Below, in pieces: positions 11,062-18,882 of a stretch of DNA of 64,000 nt. Both the position numbers and the translations under genes were made by a program. Source of the stretch: a filamentous cyanobacterium ESFC-1 (GTDB lineage: Bacteria > Cyanobacteriota > Cyanobacteriia > Cyanobacteriales > Spirulinaceae); assembly GCA_000380225.1 (NCBI GenBank), contig KB904821.1:1-64000 (forward strand), in the 5' to 3' direction. Within the stretch, counting starts at the first letter, position 1, and the number at the start of each line of letters is the position of its first letter. The notes under the pieces are model-generated. The model had not been told where the DNA came from. It saw only the letters and a program-made list of their open reading frames with translations, and did no database searches.

Positions 11062-11617
11062 GGATTTCTCCTTCGGTATTATGTTGTTGAGAATTAGAGG
11101 TGAGTGCGGATTGCAAAGCGGATTTGATGGCTAATGGATATGCGGGATTATCTCGTTCTATTTGTTCGAGTTTTGCATATCCCAATTGCTTCATATCTGC
11201 TAATGAAATGGGTTCTCGCGATGGGGCTTCTGAGGGGAGTCCTTTACGCGCTTTTTTCCAGGGAAATTCTGTATGGGTCATGCTGCTAAGTTGATAAGCA
11301 TGATAGCGACCGAAATATTCCCAAACTTCTTCTAACAATTCCTGGATTTCTTCAGCGTCAGAAATTACGTTTTCTTTCGGGACAGGGAGTTGTTTTTCTT
11401 CAAATTCAGAATATTTTTTATAAGCGGGATAACAAACGGGACCATATCGCCAAGCTTGAATTTCTTCAGCAAACAATGGCTCATCGTAAAGAGCGAGATG
11501 AAGACTTTGGGCATAATACAAAAGTTTCTGAACTTTCATATTAGTTATATCGTTTTCAAGGCCATCTTCGTAAGCTTTTTTTATAAAGTAGTTGGCTACA
11601 TCTAGACAGCTAATCAT
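11033..11617 (-). CDS. Panacea-domain (DUF4065/SocA-like) antitoxin
   Basis: 194 aa. The N-terminal 120 residues fit the Panacea signature: DVANYFIKKA...ITNMKVQKLLYYAQSLHLALYDEPLFAEEIQAWRYGPVCYPAY, followed by a helical region. Panacea proteins are antitoxins that neutralise unrelated toxins through direct binding (established for the family). The C-terminal ~60 residues may carry toxin specificity. The gene is the first of a two-gene minus-strand operon whose second gene starts within it. A GGAG lies 12 bases before the ATG. Hairpin repeats flank the module on both sides. Confidence 0.85.
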   Translation of the reverse strand: MISCLDVANYFIKKAYEDGLENDITNMKVQKLLYYAQSLHLALYDEPLFAEEIQAWRYGPVCYPAYKKYSEFEEKQLPVPKENVISDAEEIQELLEEVWEYFGRYHAYQLSSMTHTEFPWKKARKGLPSEAPSREPISLADMKQLGYAKLEQIERDNPAYPLAIKSALQSALTSNSQQHNTEGEIRDWLDSLLE

Positions 11618-11715
11618 GGTTTTTTGTAGCTCCAGATTGGCTAGTTTTAGTTTTATTGTACTACAAAGTTAAGCCAACGAAAGGAGAGACAAGACTCAAA
11701 TGTCATAAAAGGTTA

Positions 11716-11780
11716 AGAACCCCGGTGTCTTATCTGCTTAAACGATAAAGTTAGAGTACTAAGACAGAAACCTGGGTTCT
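11716..11780. repeat. Hairpin repeat, AGAACCCC...GGGTTCT family, copy 3
   Basis: Diverged copy of the element at 10545-10609, with the same internal TATCTGCTTA segment next to the left arm. It lies between the RM gene and the Panacea antitoxin gene, so the toxin-antitoxin pair is bracketed by two copies in the same orientation. Confidence 0.8.
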
Positions 11781-11793
11781 GGTGTTGAATGGT

Positions 11794-14700
11794 TTAATCG
11801 TCTGGGTTCATTTGGTTGATAATTTGCATGGTTTGGACGGAAACGGTGCAGACGCGCATTAAAAGGTCAATGACTTTTTCTTTATAATCTGCGAATTTAT
11901 AGGTATTGAATTTCTCGCGGATGGTTGCGTCTCGCGGTTTCTTTTCTTTGTGTTGGTCGAGTATCCATTCGAGGGCGCTACGATTGCCGAGTTTATAGTC
12001 CCAAACAATGGCAGGAATGTTTTGTAGGGTGGTGATATTGTCGAGGGTAATTGTGTTTTTGGTTTTGTCGGCTTTGAGTTTGGGTTTGTTGAGTTTACCG
12101 GGTTTTAAGGGGATGTCAATGCGTTGCAGGGGATAGGGTTCGATGGTTTCGTAATTGAGGTGAAGTTCCATGAGTTGTTGTCCCCAGTTTGACCATTGCC
12201 AAAAGTCGTCATAAAAGGGTAAGCGGGGAAAGTCGCGTTTGAGGTTTTGTTCGTATTTTTGGCGGTATTGGGGGTTATGTAAAACGGCGTAAGTGTAGTG
12301 GAAGATGTCGATTTTTTGGATAGATGCCCTCACCCTAAATCCCTCTCCCACGGGAGAGGGACTTTGATTGGAAGCCCTCACTCTCAATTCTGCTTCTACG
12401 GGAGAGGGACTTTGATTGGAAGCCCTCACTCTCAATTCTGCTTCTACGGGAGAGGGGCTTGGGTTGGAAGCCCTCACCCTCAATTCTTCGTCCACGGGAG
12501 AGGGGCTTGGATGGGGTTGTGAAGTGGAGGAGGTTGCGTTTCCTGATTCTTCTCCCCTCTCCTGCGGGAGAGGGGTTGGGGGTGAGGGGATATCTAGGGC
12601 TGTGGCTATTAATTCTAAGGAGTCAATGAGGTTATCGGTAATGGCTTTGTTGGGAAAACGCAATACTCTGATATTGTGAGATTGTAGCCAAATTTCGCGA
12701 TCGCGATCGCGTTCTTGTTGCTGTTGGTGAATCTCTCCGTCTAACTCGATAACCAACTTCGCATCATGGCAGTAAAAATCAACAATGAACTGGCCAATGT
12801 TATGTTGTCGGCGGAATTTGGCATTATTCAATTGTCGGTTTCTTAAACATTGCCAAAGCAACTTTTCGGCATGGGTTTCGGTTTGACGCAACTCTTTTGC
12901 TTTTTGTAATAATACCCTCGGAATTGCCCGTCTCGCACCCGCAACTTCGCTAAATTCCGCAGCCGTTAAAGATGCCCTCACCCTCAATTCTTCGTCCACG
13001 GGAGAGGGACTTTGATTAGAAGATGCCCTCACCCTCAATTCTTCGTCCACGGGAGAGGGACTTTGATTAGAAGATGCCCTCACCCTCAATTCTTCGTCCA
13101 CGGGAGAGGGACTTTGATTAGAAGATGCCCTCACCCTCAATTCTTCGTCCACGGGAGAGGGTTTTTGATTAGAAGATGCCCTCACCCTAAATCCCTCTCC
13201 CACGGGAGAGGGACTTTGACTTTGACTTTGACTTTGGCTTTGATTGGGGTTTGGGGTGGAAGGGTGTGGGGAGTTGGGGAGAGTAGGGTCTGCTGATTCT
13301 TCCTCAGCAAAAACAGAACTTCCTTCTCCCCTCTCCCGTGGGAGAGGGGTTGGGGGTGAGGGCAAATAACGCTGACGAAACAACGCCAACGCCCAATCGG
13401 TAATATTATCTTGGCGGTTTCCCTCTTTGTCGTAGCGGTAGAGGGGGAGACATTGGGTTGCACGACCTCCAACATCTAAAGAAGGAATGGTATTAGTCGC
13501 TTGGACTAAAAACGGAATTTGTGTGTGATTAGTGACGGCAATGACCAAATTTTTAAATTGAGAAGATGGGAATAGACTAGGAATTTGATAAGTCATCCCG
13601 TTAAAATGCTTATCAAAATAAAGATATTTTTTGGTAAAAGGTCGATAAAGACTTTTTGTATTGCAGCTTTCGTTAAACTTCTTTTCAATCTTTCTTCCTA
13701 AATATTTTCTTAACTCACGATCCCATTTAATCTTATTTTTATCTAAATAATCCGGGTCTTTTAGTGTCGCTTGATAAGTTTCAACAAAAAACTCCATCTT
13801 TGCCGTTAACGACTCCTGAGAAAAATCATAAACCCATTCATCTCGATAAGTACCGACACCCCGTGAAAACAACTGAAAAACTGCCTCATCAGAACGTCCC
13901 GCTTTCACTTCCTTATCAATCAATGGTAACAACTCATCAAAATCATTATCCGTTAAATTAATCCAATTATGCTTTTTATCTGGTCGTATATGGTCAAAGG
14001 GTAAATCTTGTAATTTATTAGCCACAAAGTAAGCTTGCTTTTCTTCGGATTTAGCGTAATCAGCAAGGGCATTGTAGTAAACTTTAAATCCTTCTAGCTT
14101 TTCACTTCGGACTAAAAAATAAACTGCAATTCCTACCTTTATTTCATCATTAAAAACATTCCCACCTTCTTTGCGTCTTCGTTCGCCTGAATTTCTGGCA
14201 TTTCCTTTTGTATCAATCATCCAAATTTCATTAAATTCTTGTGCAATAACCTTGCGAAAACCATCAAAAGCAAATCCATCAATAAAAGACGAATTAGAAA
14301 CAAAAGCAATAACGCCATTCTTGCTAATCCTATCAGAAGCCCAACGAACAAAGCGCACATACATATCATAAAGTGCATTTTGATTCTGAGCCTTCCCTTG
14401 CTTTACATAAGTCCCACGAATCCGATTATCAATCGAACCATAAGCCCGATTCGCATTATTTTGATTAAAACTCTCTTGCCAGGCATTGTAAGGCGGATTG
14501 CCAATAATCACGGAAATTTCCCGGTCATTTTGACGATTAATCCGTTGGGTATTTTCCATCGTCATCGCAAACAAATCCATCTGTTTGTAATGATAAGACG
14601 TATGATCCAACGTATCCACTAAACAGATATTCTGAAACTCTTGATACTGTCCCATCTTCTGCTGATAGGTGTATTCAATATTCAAATTCGCAATGTAATA

Positions 14701-15825
14701 CGGCAGAATCGCCACTTCATTACAATGAATCTCATTGAGATATTTATATTCCAAACGAGACGCGGGTAAATATTCAATCAACTCGGTAATAAATGTCCCT
14801 GTCCCCGTTGCAGGGTCGAGAATTTCTACCTGTTCGTCTGCTAGAATCTTGCCAAAATGACGGTGTAATAAATAATCCGTACTTTCGAGCATAAAGCGGA
14901 CAATTTCATTCGGAGTATAAACAATCCCCAATCGGTCTGCGGCTTTGGGGTTATAAGCTTTGTAGAAGTTTTCATACACCACCTTGAGAAACTTTTGCTT
15001 TTCGTGGTGATTGGCAATATTAACCGATTCTCGCTTAATTACCGCGTAATAATGCTCGATACTTTTGAGGGTATCTCGTCGTAAAGAAAAATTAAAAAAG
15101 GTGGCGATAACTTGGGATAAAGACCGAGCAATATTATTTTCTCGGTGAAAGTAAGACTCATTGAAAATATTAGTAAAGATATCCTCCGAGAGAATATGCT
15201 GCACCATCATTTCCGTCACATCTTCTAAGGAAACTTCCGGGTTTATCGACTCGCGACATAAAGACAAAAAAGCATCCCGTTTGATTTGAAATTCCCCATT
15301 ATTACGAGAAGCTTCTGCAATGCGACTCCGCAATTCTGCTGCAATTTCAGGGACATCGGTTTTAAACTGTTCTAAGGCTTCGCGAAACCCTTTGACCTCT
15401 GGACGTACATAGTCCGTAAACGCCAGTAAGAGCTTGTCTAGGGCTTCTGCATCCTCCATCGAAACCCGTTGCTGTTCCTCTCCTCCCTGGATTAAAATCG
15501 CCGTCTGGGAGTCCTCAAAAATAATGTTGTCTTTGGGATACCCCTTGGCAAATTTCTCCTCAATTTCTGCGTCTAAGTCGTCGTATTCGTCCTTGCTTTC
15601 CCAGTAACCCCAATCCAACCGCAACGCATCTTTGACTGTCCCATCGGGACGAATGCGCGAGTCGCGATATTCCAATTCGGGAATCAGTCGAAAGTCCCGC
15701 GTTTTACAATATTCCCCCAAAAGTCGCTGAAATGCCGCACGAATCGAGCTTTCGTTGCGAGAACCGCTATAACGCTTGAGTTCTTCGAGTTCCCGTTGAT
15801 ATTGCGACACCAACAGCTTCGACAT
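11794..15825 (-). CDS. Type ISP/IIG-like restriction-modification enzyme with in-frame DUF559 insert
   Basis: 1343 aa single-chain enzyme. The N-terminal ~110 residues look like a PD-(D/E)XK nuclease (RPDGTVKDALRLDWGYWESKD; the ESK is the likely catalytic E-x-K). No helicase motifs are present. The adenine-methyltransferase core has motif I DPATGTGTFITE (~residue 340) and motif IV GNPPYNAW (~residue 445). The C-terminal part fits the type ISP specificity domain. Residues 822-1167 are foreign: low-complexity units PSPVDEELRVRAS in two arrays plus a complete DUF559 endonuclease domain (~953-1078). Removing them joins ITDWALALFRQRY to IQKIDIFHYTYAVLHNP and leaves ~997 aa, a normal size for helicase-less relatives. 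There is no stop or frameshift. Whether the enzyme still works cannot be judged from sequence. Confidence 0.88.
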   Translation of the reverse strand: MSKLLVSQYQRELEELKRYSGSRNESSIRAAFQRLLGEYCKTRDFRLIPELEYRDSRIRPDGTVKDALRLDWGYWESKDEYDDLDAEIEEKFAKGYPKDNIIFEDSQTAILIQGGEEQQRVSMEDAEALDKLLLAFTDYVRPEVKGFREALEQFKTDVPEIAAELRSRIAEASRNNGEFQIKRDAFLSLCRESINPEVSLEDVTEMMVQHILSEDIFTNIFNESYFHRENNIARSLSQVIATFFNFSLRRDTLKSIEHYYAVIKRESVNIANHHEKQKFLKVVYENFYKAYNPKAADRLGIVYTPNEIVRFMLESTDYLLHRHFGKILADEQVEILDPATGTGTFITELIEYLPASRLEYKYLNEIHCNEVAILPYYIANLNIEYTYQQKMGQYQEFQNICLVDTLDHTSYHYKQMDLFAMTMENTQRINRQNDREISVIIGNPPYNAWQESFNQNNANRAYGSIDNRIRGTYVKQGKAQNQNALYDMYVRFVRWASDRISKNGVIAFVSNSSFIDGFAFDGFRKVIAQEFNEIWMIDTKGNARNSGERRRKEGGNVFNDEIKVGIAVYFLVRSEKLEGFKVYYNALADYAKSEEKQAYFVANKLQDLPFDHIRPDKKHNWINLTDNDFDELLPLIDKEVKAGRSDEAVFQLFSRGVGTYRDEWVYDFSQESLTAKMEFFVETYQATLKDPDYLDKNKIKWDRELRKYLGRKIEKKFNESCNTKSLYRPFTKKYLYFDKHFNGMTYQIPSLFPSSQFKNLVIAVTNHTQIPFLVQATNTIPSLDVGGRATQCLPLYRYDKEGNRQDNITDWALALFRQRYLPSPPTPLPRERGEGSSVFAEEESADPTLPNSPHPSTPNPNQSQSQSQSQSPSPVGEGFRVRASSNQKPSPVDEELRVRASSNQSPSPVDEELRVRASSNQSPSPVDEELRVRASSNQSPSPVDEELRVRASLTAAEFSEVAGARRAIPRVLLQKAKELRQTETHAEKLLWQCLRNRQLNNAKFRRQHNIGQFIVDFYCHDAKLVIELDGEIHQQQQERDRDREIWLQSHNIRVLRFPNKAITDNLIDSLELIATALDIPSPPTPLPQERGEESGNATSSTSQPHPSPSPVDEELRVRASNPSPSPVEAELRVRASNQSPSPVEAELRVRASNQSPSPVGEGFRVRASIQKIDIFHYTYAVLHNPQYRQKYEQNLKRDFPRLPFYDDFWQWSNWGQQLMELHLNYETIEPYPLQRIDIPLKPGKLNKPKLKADKTKNTITLDNITTLQNIPAIVWDYKLGNRSALEWILDQHKEKKPRDATIREKFNTYKFADYKEKVIDLLMRVCTVSVQTMQIINQMNPDD
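12326..12514 (-). repeat. Four-unit 48-bp tandem repeat in coding frame (B array, C-terminal side)
   Basis: Units start at 12323, 12371, 12419 and 12467, a strict 48-base (16-codon) period, encoding SPSPVDEELRVRASN, two copies of SPSPVEAELRVRASN and SPSPVGEGFRVRAS. Only the outermost unit (VGEG) keeps an intact CCCTCTCCCACGGGAGAGGG palindrome. The others have its left arm changed. Confidence 0.9.
12591..12970 (-). other. DUF559 (Vsr-like endonuclease) domain coding segment
   Basis: Encodes ~126 residues that contain a full DUF559 domain: AEKLLWQCLRNRQL, then KFRRQHNIGQFIVDFYC, LVIELDGEIH and a final IRVLRFPN block. Asp in VDFY and Glu/Asp in IELDG are the expected metal-binding residues of the Vsr/PD-(D/E)XK-like fold. 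All key residues appear intact, so the domain could be active. It lacks its own obvious start within the fused frame. Confidence 0.85.
12974..13219 (-). repeat. Five-unit 51-bp tandem repeat in coding frame (B array, N-terminal side)
   Basis: Units start at 12971, 13022, 13073, 13124 and 13175 with a 51-base (17-codon) period, encoding PSPVGEGFRVRASSNQ once and PSPVDEELRVRASSNQ four times. The VGEG unit, farthest from the DUF559 domain, keeps the intact palindrome. The four VDEEL units are nearly identical to each other, so they arose by recent amplification of one mutated unit. Confidence 0.9.
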
Positions 15826-15873
15826 GACGGTTTCTCCGATTCGTAATAATAAGGTCTATGATAAAGCAGAATT

Positions 15874-15910
15874 GCCCTCACCCCCAACCCCTCTCCCACG
15901 GGAGAGGGGC
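15874..15910. repeat. Palindromic element GCCCTCACCCCC...GGGAGAGGGG, free copy
   Basis: 37-base non-coding copy of the palindrome that bounds the DUF559 insert, located between the RM gene start and the LysR gene. The stem is CCCCTCTCCC/GGGAGAGGGG with a 2-base loop. It lies in the leader of the RM gene, so it may affect its expression or act as a terminator for the LysR transcript. Confidence 0.85.
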
Positions 15911-15952
15911 TTATTTTCGTCCCTGAGTAAAACCCAGGAACGAGGTTAATAA

Positions 15953-16882
15953 TCAAGCCACTTCTGTAATTTCTGAATGAGTCGATGAAGTCGAACTAAC
16001 CGACTTCAAAATCTCCCAAAACGCATAAACTGCTGGGGGGTGTAACGCCTCTTTGTGCATGGCTGCGCCGATGGTACGATAAAAAGGAATGGGGAAGTGA
16101 CAAACCTTGCTTTCGGGGGGTAACGGTTCGGCGGCTAAACGGGGTAAAATAGACGCACCTAAACCCTGTCTAACCATACTTAAAATCGTCGAATCATCCC
16201 GCATTTCATAACGGACTTGTTGGGGACAATCGGCTTGGGCTAAGTTGTTGTGAATGAGACGAGAACAACTACCAATCGATGAAATAATCAGGGGATATTG
16301 GGCTAATTCTTGCCAAGTGAGTTGACAGTTATTGTGGGGAGAATTGGGGGGAAGAACGACAATATATTCGTCGTGTAGAACTTCCCAGGTGTCAAATTCT
16401 TCTCTGGCAGGAATGTGAATAAAACCAATGTCGGCTTGTCCCCGTTTGAGGGCTTGTTCGATGTCTCCTAATTCGTCTAATTCGTTGACGGTAACTGTGC
16501 CGTGGGGGACTTTTTGATGAAACTGCGCGATCGCGAGGGGTAAGATATGAGTAGCGACACTGCGAAACGAGGCGATTCTAACTTTACCGCCTTGTAAACC
16601 TTTGGCGCGATCGGCTTCCTGGGCCAATTCTACCAGGGATGCCATCACGGTATTCGCTTTGGCCAGAATGCGATCGCCCACAGGGGTCAAACTAGCCCCA
16701 TGTCGTCCCCGCGACAAGAGTATCACACCGAGTTCATTTTCTAAGCCTGCGATCGCGTGACTAATCGCCGATTGCGAAATCTCCAAAGCCAAAGCCGCTT
16801 CGCTAAAATTCCCCTGTTCGGCCACGGCAATCAAAGCCCGCAGTTGTGATATTTTCAGTTTGTGGGGGTTAATGGGACTCAT
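15953..16882 (-). CDS. LysR-family transcriptional regulator
   Basis: 309 aa. A winged helix-turn-helix lies at residues ~11-68 (SQLRALIAVAEQGNFSEAALALEISQSAISHAIAGLE), followed by the periplasmic-binding-like effector domain (VRIASFRSVATHILPLAIAQF to the C-terminus). It would bind DNA as a tetramer with a small-molecule co-inducer. The target cannot be told from the sequence. The divergent neighbour is the DUF92/VTE6-like gene, 75 bases away, which is the usual arrangement for a LysR target and makes it the first candidate. Confidence 0.92.
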   Translation of the reverse strand: MSPINPHKLKISQLRALIAVAEQGNFSEAALALEISQSAISHAIAGLENELGVILLSRGRHGASLTPVGDRILAKANTVMASLVELAQEADRAKGLQGGKVRIASFRSVATHILPLAIAQFHQKVPHGTVTVNELDELGDIEQALKRGQADIGFIHIPAREEFDTWEVLHDEYIVVLPPNSPHNNCQLTWQELAQYPLIISSIGSCSRLIHNNLAQADCPQQVRYEMRDDSTILSMVRQGLGASILPRLAAEPLPPESKVCHFPIPFYRTIGAAMHKEALHPPAVYAFWEILKSVSSTSSTHSEITEVA

Positions 16883-16884
16883 AA

Positions 16885-16957
16885 TTTATAATTTACAATT
16901 TACAATTTACAACGACCGACCAATAACCCCTAACAAATAACTAATAACAAATAACCC
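16885..16957. repeat. A/C-rich heptamer-like leader (ATTTACA and AATAACA units)
   Basis: The shared divergent region consists of ATTTACA repeats followed by degenerate AATAACA/AATAACC units that run up to the ATG at 16958. No Shine-Dalgarno sequence precedes that ATG. Confidence 0.6.
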
Positions 16958-17707
16958 ATGTCTATTTTTAATGAATATAATCCCTGGTTGATCGGTGCGG
17001 GCTTAAATGCTATTTTACTGACAATTGTTGCCTTTGCCCCGAAAAAACTACTGACCCTTGCCGGAATCATTCACGCTTGGATTCTAGGCGTAATTATTTG
17101 GGCAACCCTTGGCTGGCCGGGCTATGTTATTGTGGCATTTTATTTTATTATCGGGTCTGGCGTAACGCGCATTGGTTTGGCGCAAAAGGAAGCCGCAGGA
17201 ATCGCGGAAAAGCGCTCTGGGGCAAGAGGCCCCGAAAACGTCTGGGGATCGGCGTTAACGGCGGCTTTATGTGCCGTTGGGACGCTATTTGTAGACCCCC
17301 CGATGCAGAGTTTATTAATCTTGGGTTATGTGGCCAGTTTCAGCACAAAATTAGCCGATACGACAGCGAGTGAAGTGGGGAAAGCTTATGGCAAACGCAC
17401 CTTTTTAATTACAACTTTAAAACCTGTTCCTCCCGGCACAGAAGGGGCGGTGAGTTTAGAAGGAACCCTTGCAGGAATTGTAGCAGCAGGCGCGATCGCC
17501 CTATTAGGTTGGGGTGTGGGTTTAATTTCCCTGTGGGGCGTGTTGTGGTCGGTTTTAGCGGCATTTATCGCCACGAATATCGAAAGTTTAATCGGGGCAA
17601 CGTTACAAGAAAAATTCGACTGGCTGACCAATGAAGTTGTTAATATTATTAATACCTTAATCGGGGGCGCGATCGCGATCGGATTAGGTGCTTTTATTCT
17701 GATTTAA
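16958..17707 (+). CDS. DUF92 membrane protein, VTE6-like (phytyl-phosphate kinase family)
   Basis: 249 aa with about six or seven membrane helices. It contains the family blocks RSGARGPENVWGSALTAALCAVG, KLADTTASEVGKAYGKRTFLITTLKPVPPGTEGAVSLEGT and a C-terminal NIESLIGATLQEK. DUF92 proteins include plant and cyanobacterial VTE6, which phosphorylates phytyl phosphate to phytyl diphosphate for tocopherol and phylloquinone synthesis from salvaged phytol. That role is by family inference. The start is the ATG after an A/C-rich leader. Confidence 0.8.
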   Translation: MSIFNEYNPWLIGAGLNAILLTIVAFAPKKLLTLAGIIHAWILGVIIWATLGWPGYVIVAFYFIIGSGVTRIGLAQKEAAGIAEKRSGARGPENVWGSALTAALCAVGTLFVDPPMQSLLILGYVASFSTKLADTTASEVGKAYGKRTFLITTLKPVPPGTEGAVSLEGTLAGIVAAGAIALLGWGVGLISLWGVLWSVLAAFIATNIESLIGATLQEKFDWLTNEVVNIINTLIGGAIAIGLGAFILI

Positions 17708-17713
17708 TCCTGT

Positions 17714-17809
17714 TATACCAAATCGGCTTACCACAACCCACTCCTAATTTAGTCCGCGAAGACGGACTTTGCCTCCATTAGCCCCGGATTTTAATCCGTG
17801 GGCGGGTTA
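17714..17809. repeat. ~95-bp dispersed repeat (TACCAAATCGGCTTACC...GGGCGGGTTA)
   Basis: Contains an internal hairpin AGTCCGC...GCGGACT-like segment and ends with CCGGATTTTAATCCGTGGGCGGGTT. A related copy in the opposite orientation is at 53706-53804 and a fragment at 8248-8278. It lies directly after a stop codon, as the 53.7-kb copy also follows a gene end. Confidence 0.8.
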
Positions 17810-17884
17810 ACGAGATAAATTCAAAAGTAAAAAGGGTGGGCATTATCTACCCTACCTCTATAAAACTGGAGTTTTGATATTCAA

Positions 17885-18796
17885 TTAAATCTCAACTTTA
17901 AACACCCAATCCTGATAAGCTGGATCGCGATTTTCAGTGATTGCCGTTAACTTATCCCGTAACTTATTGGTAATGGGTTTATCTTGCGGCAATTGATAAT
18001 TTTCAATCTGCTTAACCGGGGTCACTTTTGCGGCGGTTCCGCTTAAAAATACCTCATCCGCAATCAGTAATTCCGTCTTATCCACCGGACGCTCAATCAC
18101 CTCAAAACCCAAATCCCGCGCAATTTTAATCACGCTGTCGCGGGTAATCCCTTCGAGGATATCTTGATCGAAACCAGGGGTAATAATTTGGGAATTTCGG
18201 ACGACAAAAATATTCATCCCCGATGCTTCGCAAACCTTCCCTTGGGAATTCATCAAAATCGCTTCATCAAATCCCGCTTCCACGGCTTCTGTTTTGGCCA
18301 AAGAGGAGGTAATATACGCACCACTAATTTTACCCCGTAACGGGAAACTACGGTCTTCTTGGCGATACCAAGAACTAATGCGACAACTTACCCCATCGGG
18401 GGATAAATAATCGCCTAATTCCAAACCATAAACAAAAAAGTCTTTCTCAATTTTATGCAAACGGGGGGCAATGCCCAAGTCGGAAGTATAAACAAAAGGG
18501 CGAATATAAAAAGAGGTTTTGGGGCTGTTTTTTTGAATAAAATCAACAATAACGCTTTGAATTTTAGCGGCAGAAATATCAAATTGGAGAAAGCGGGCGC
18601 TATTACTTAAACGTTGACAATGACGGTCTAAACGAAAGAGTAAAATTTGATTGGGATTACTGGGGTCTGGGATGCCGCGCAAGCCACCAAATGCCCCGGT
18701 ACCATAGTGTAGGGCATGAGTCGCGATGGAAATATTGGCATTTTGAAACTCAACAAATTGATTTTGAAAGTAAGCAAAGGGAAGAAAGTTGTGCAT
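17885..18796 (-). CDS. ilvE: Branched-chain amino acid aminotransferase (class IV PLP enzyme)
   Basis: 303 aa. It transfers the amino group between glutamate and the 2-oxo acids of Leu, Ile and Val. It has fold type IV PLP features: HYGTGAFGGLRG near the N-terminus, the PLP lysine in SLAKTEAVEAGFDEAI (~residue 160), EASGMNIFVV, EGITRDSVI and the phosphate-binding SGTAAKVTPV. The Lys and the EXXG-type glutamate region are present. The ATG at 18796 gives MHNFLPFAYF. Confidence 0.9.
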   Translation of the reverse strand: MHNFLPFAYFQNQFVEFQNANISIATHALHYGTGAFGGLRGIPDPSNPNQILLFRLDRHCQRLSNSARFLQFDISAAKIQSVIVDFIQKNSPKTSFYIRPFVYTSDLGIAPRLHKIEKDFFVYGLELGDYLSPDGVSCRISSWYRQEDRSFPLRGKISGAYITSSLAKTEAVEAGFDEAILMNSQGKVCEASGMNIFVVRNSQIITPGFDQDILEGITRDSVIKIARDLGFEVIERPVDKTELLIADEVFLSGTAAKVTPVKQIENYQLPQDKPITNKLRDKLTAITENRDPAYQDWVFKVEI

Positions 18797-18882
18797 CGGA
18801 AATAGATAAGACAGTCAAGGTTAAAAATAAAAGTCGATCGCTTCAATATAATCTCGCATTAGAGTTTTGTCAAACCGGAGAA

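Larger units (their letters stand above)
12326..13363 (-). mobile_element. DUF559 endonuclease/palindromic-repeat insertion inside the RM gene
   Basis: 1,038 bp, exactly 346 codons. The two ends are inverted copies of a ~36-base element, 12326-12361 and 13328-13363 (32 of 36 identical by eye). Each begins GCCCTCACCC and contains the palindrome CCCTCTCCCACGGGAGAGGG. In coding order the insert is: palindrome A (PSPPTPLPRERGE), spacer, five B repeats, DUF559 domain, palindrome A' (PSPPTPLPQERGE), spacer, four B repeats. Thus two direct [A-spacer-B] blocks flank the endonuclease. No target-site duplication is evident. A free copy of the palindrome lies just upstream of the gene at 15874-15910. 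Confidence 0.75.

Noticed and set aside
12298-13296. Repeat arrays with ~48/51-base period resembling a CRISPR array; opposite-strand frames with HPQFFVHGRGT repeats
   Set aside because: There are no unique spacers; the units are contiguous and in the coding frame of the RM gene. The opposite-strand frames are shadows of the repeats with no ribosome sites.
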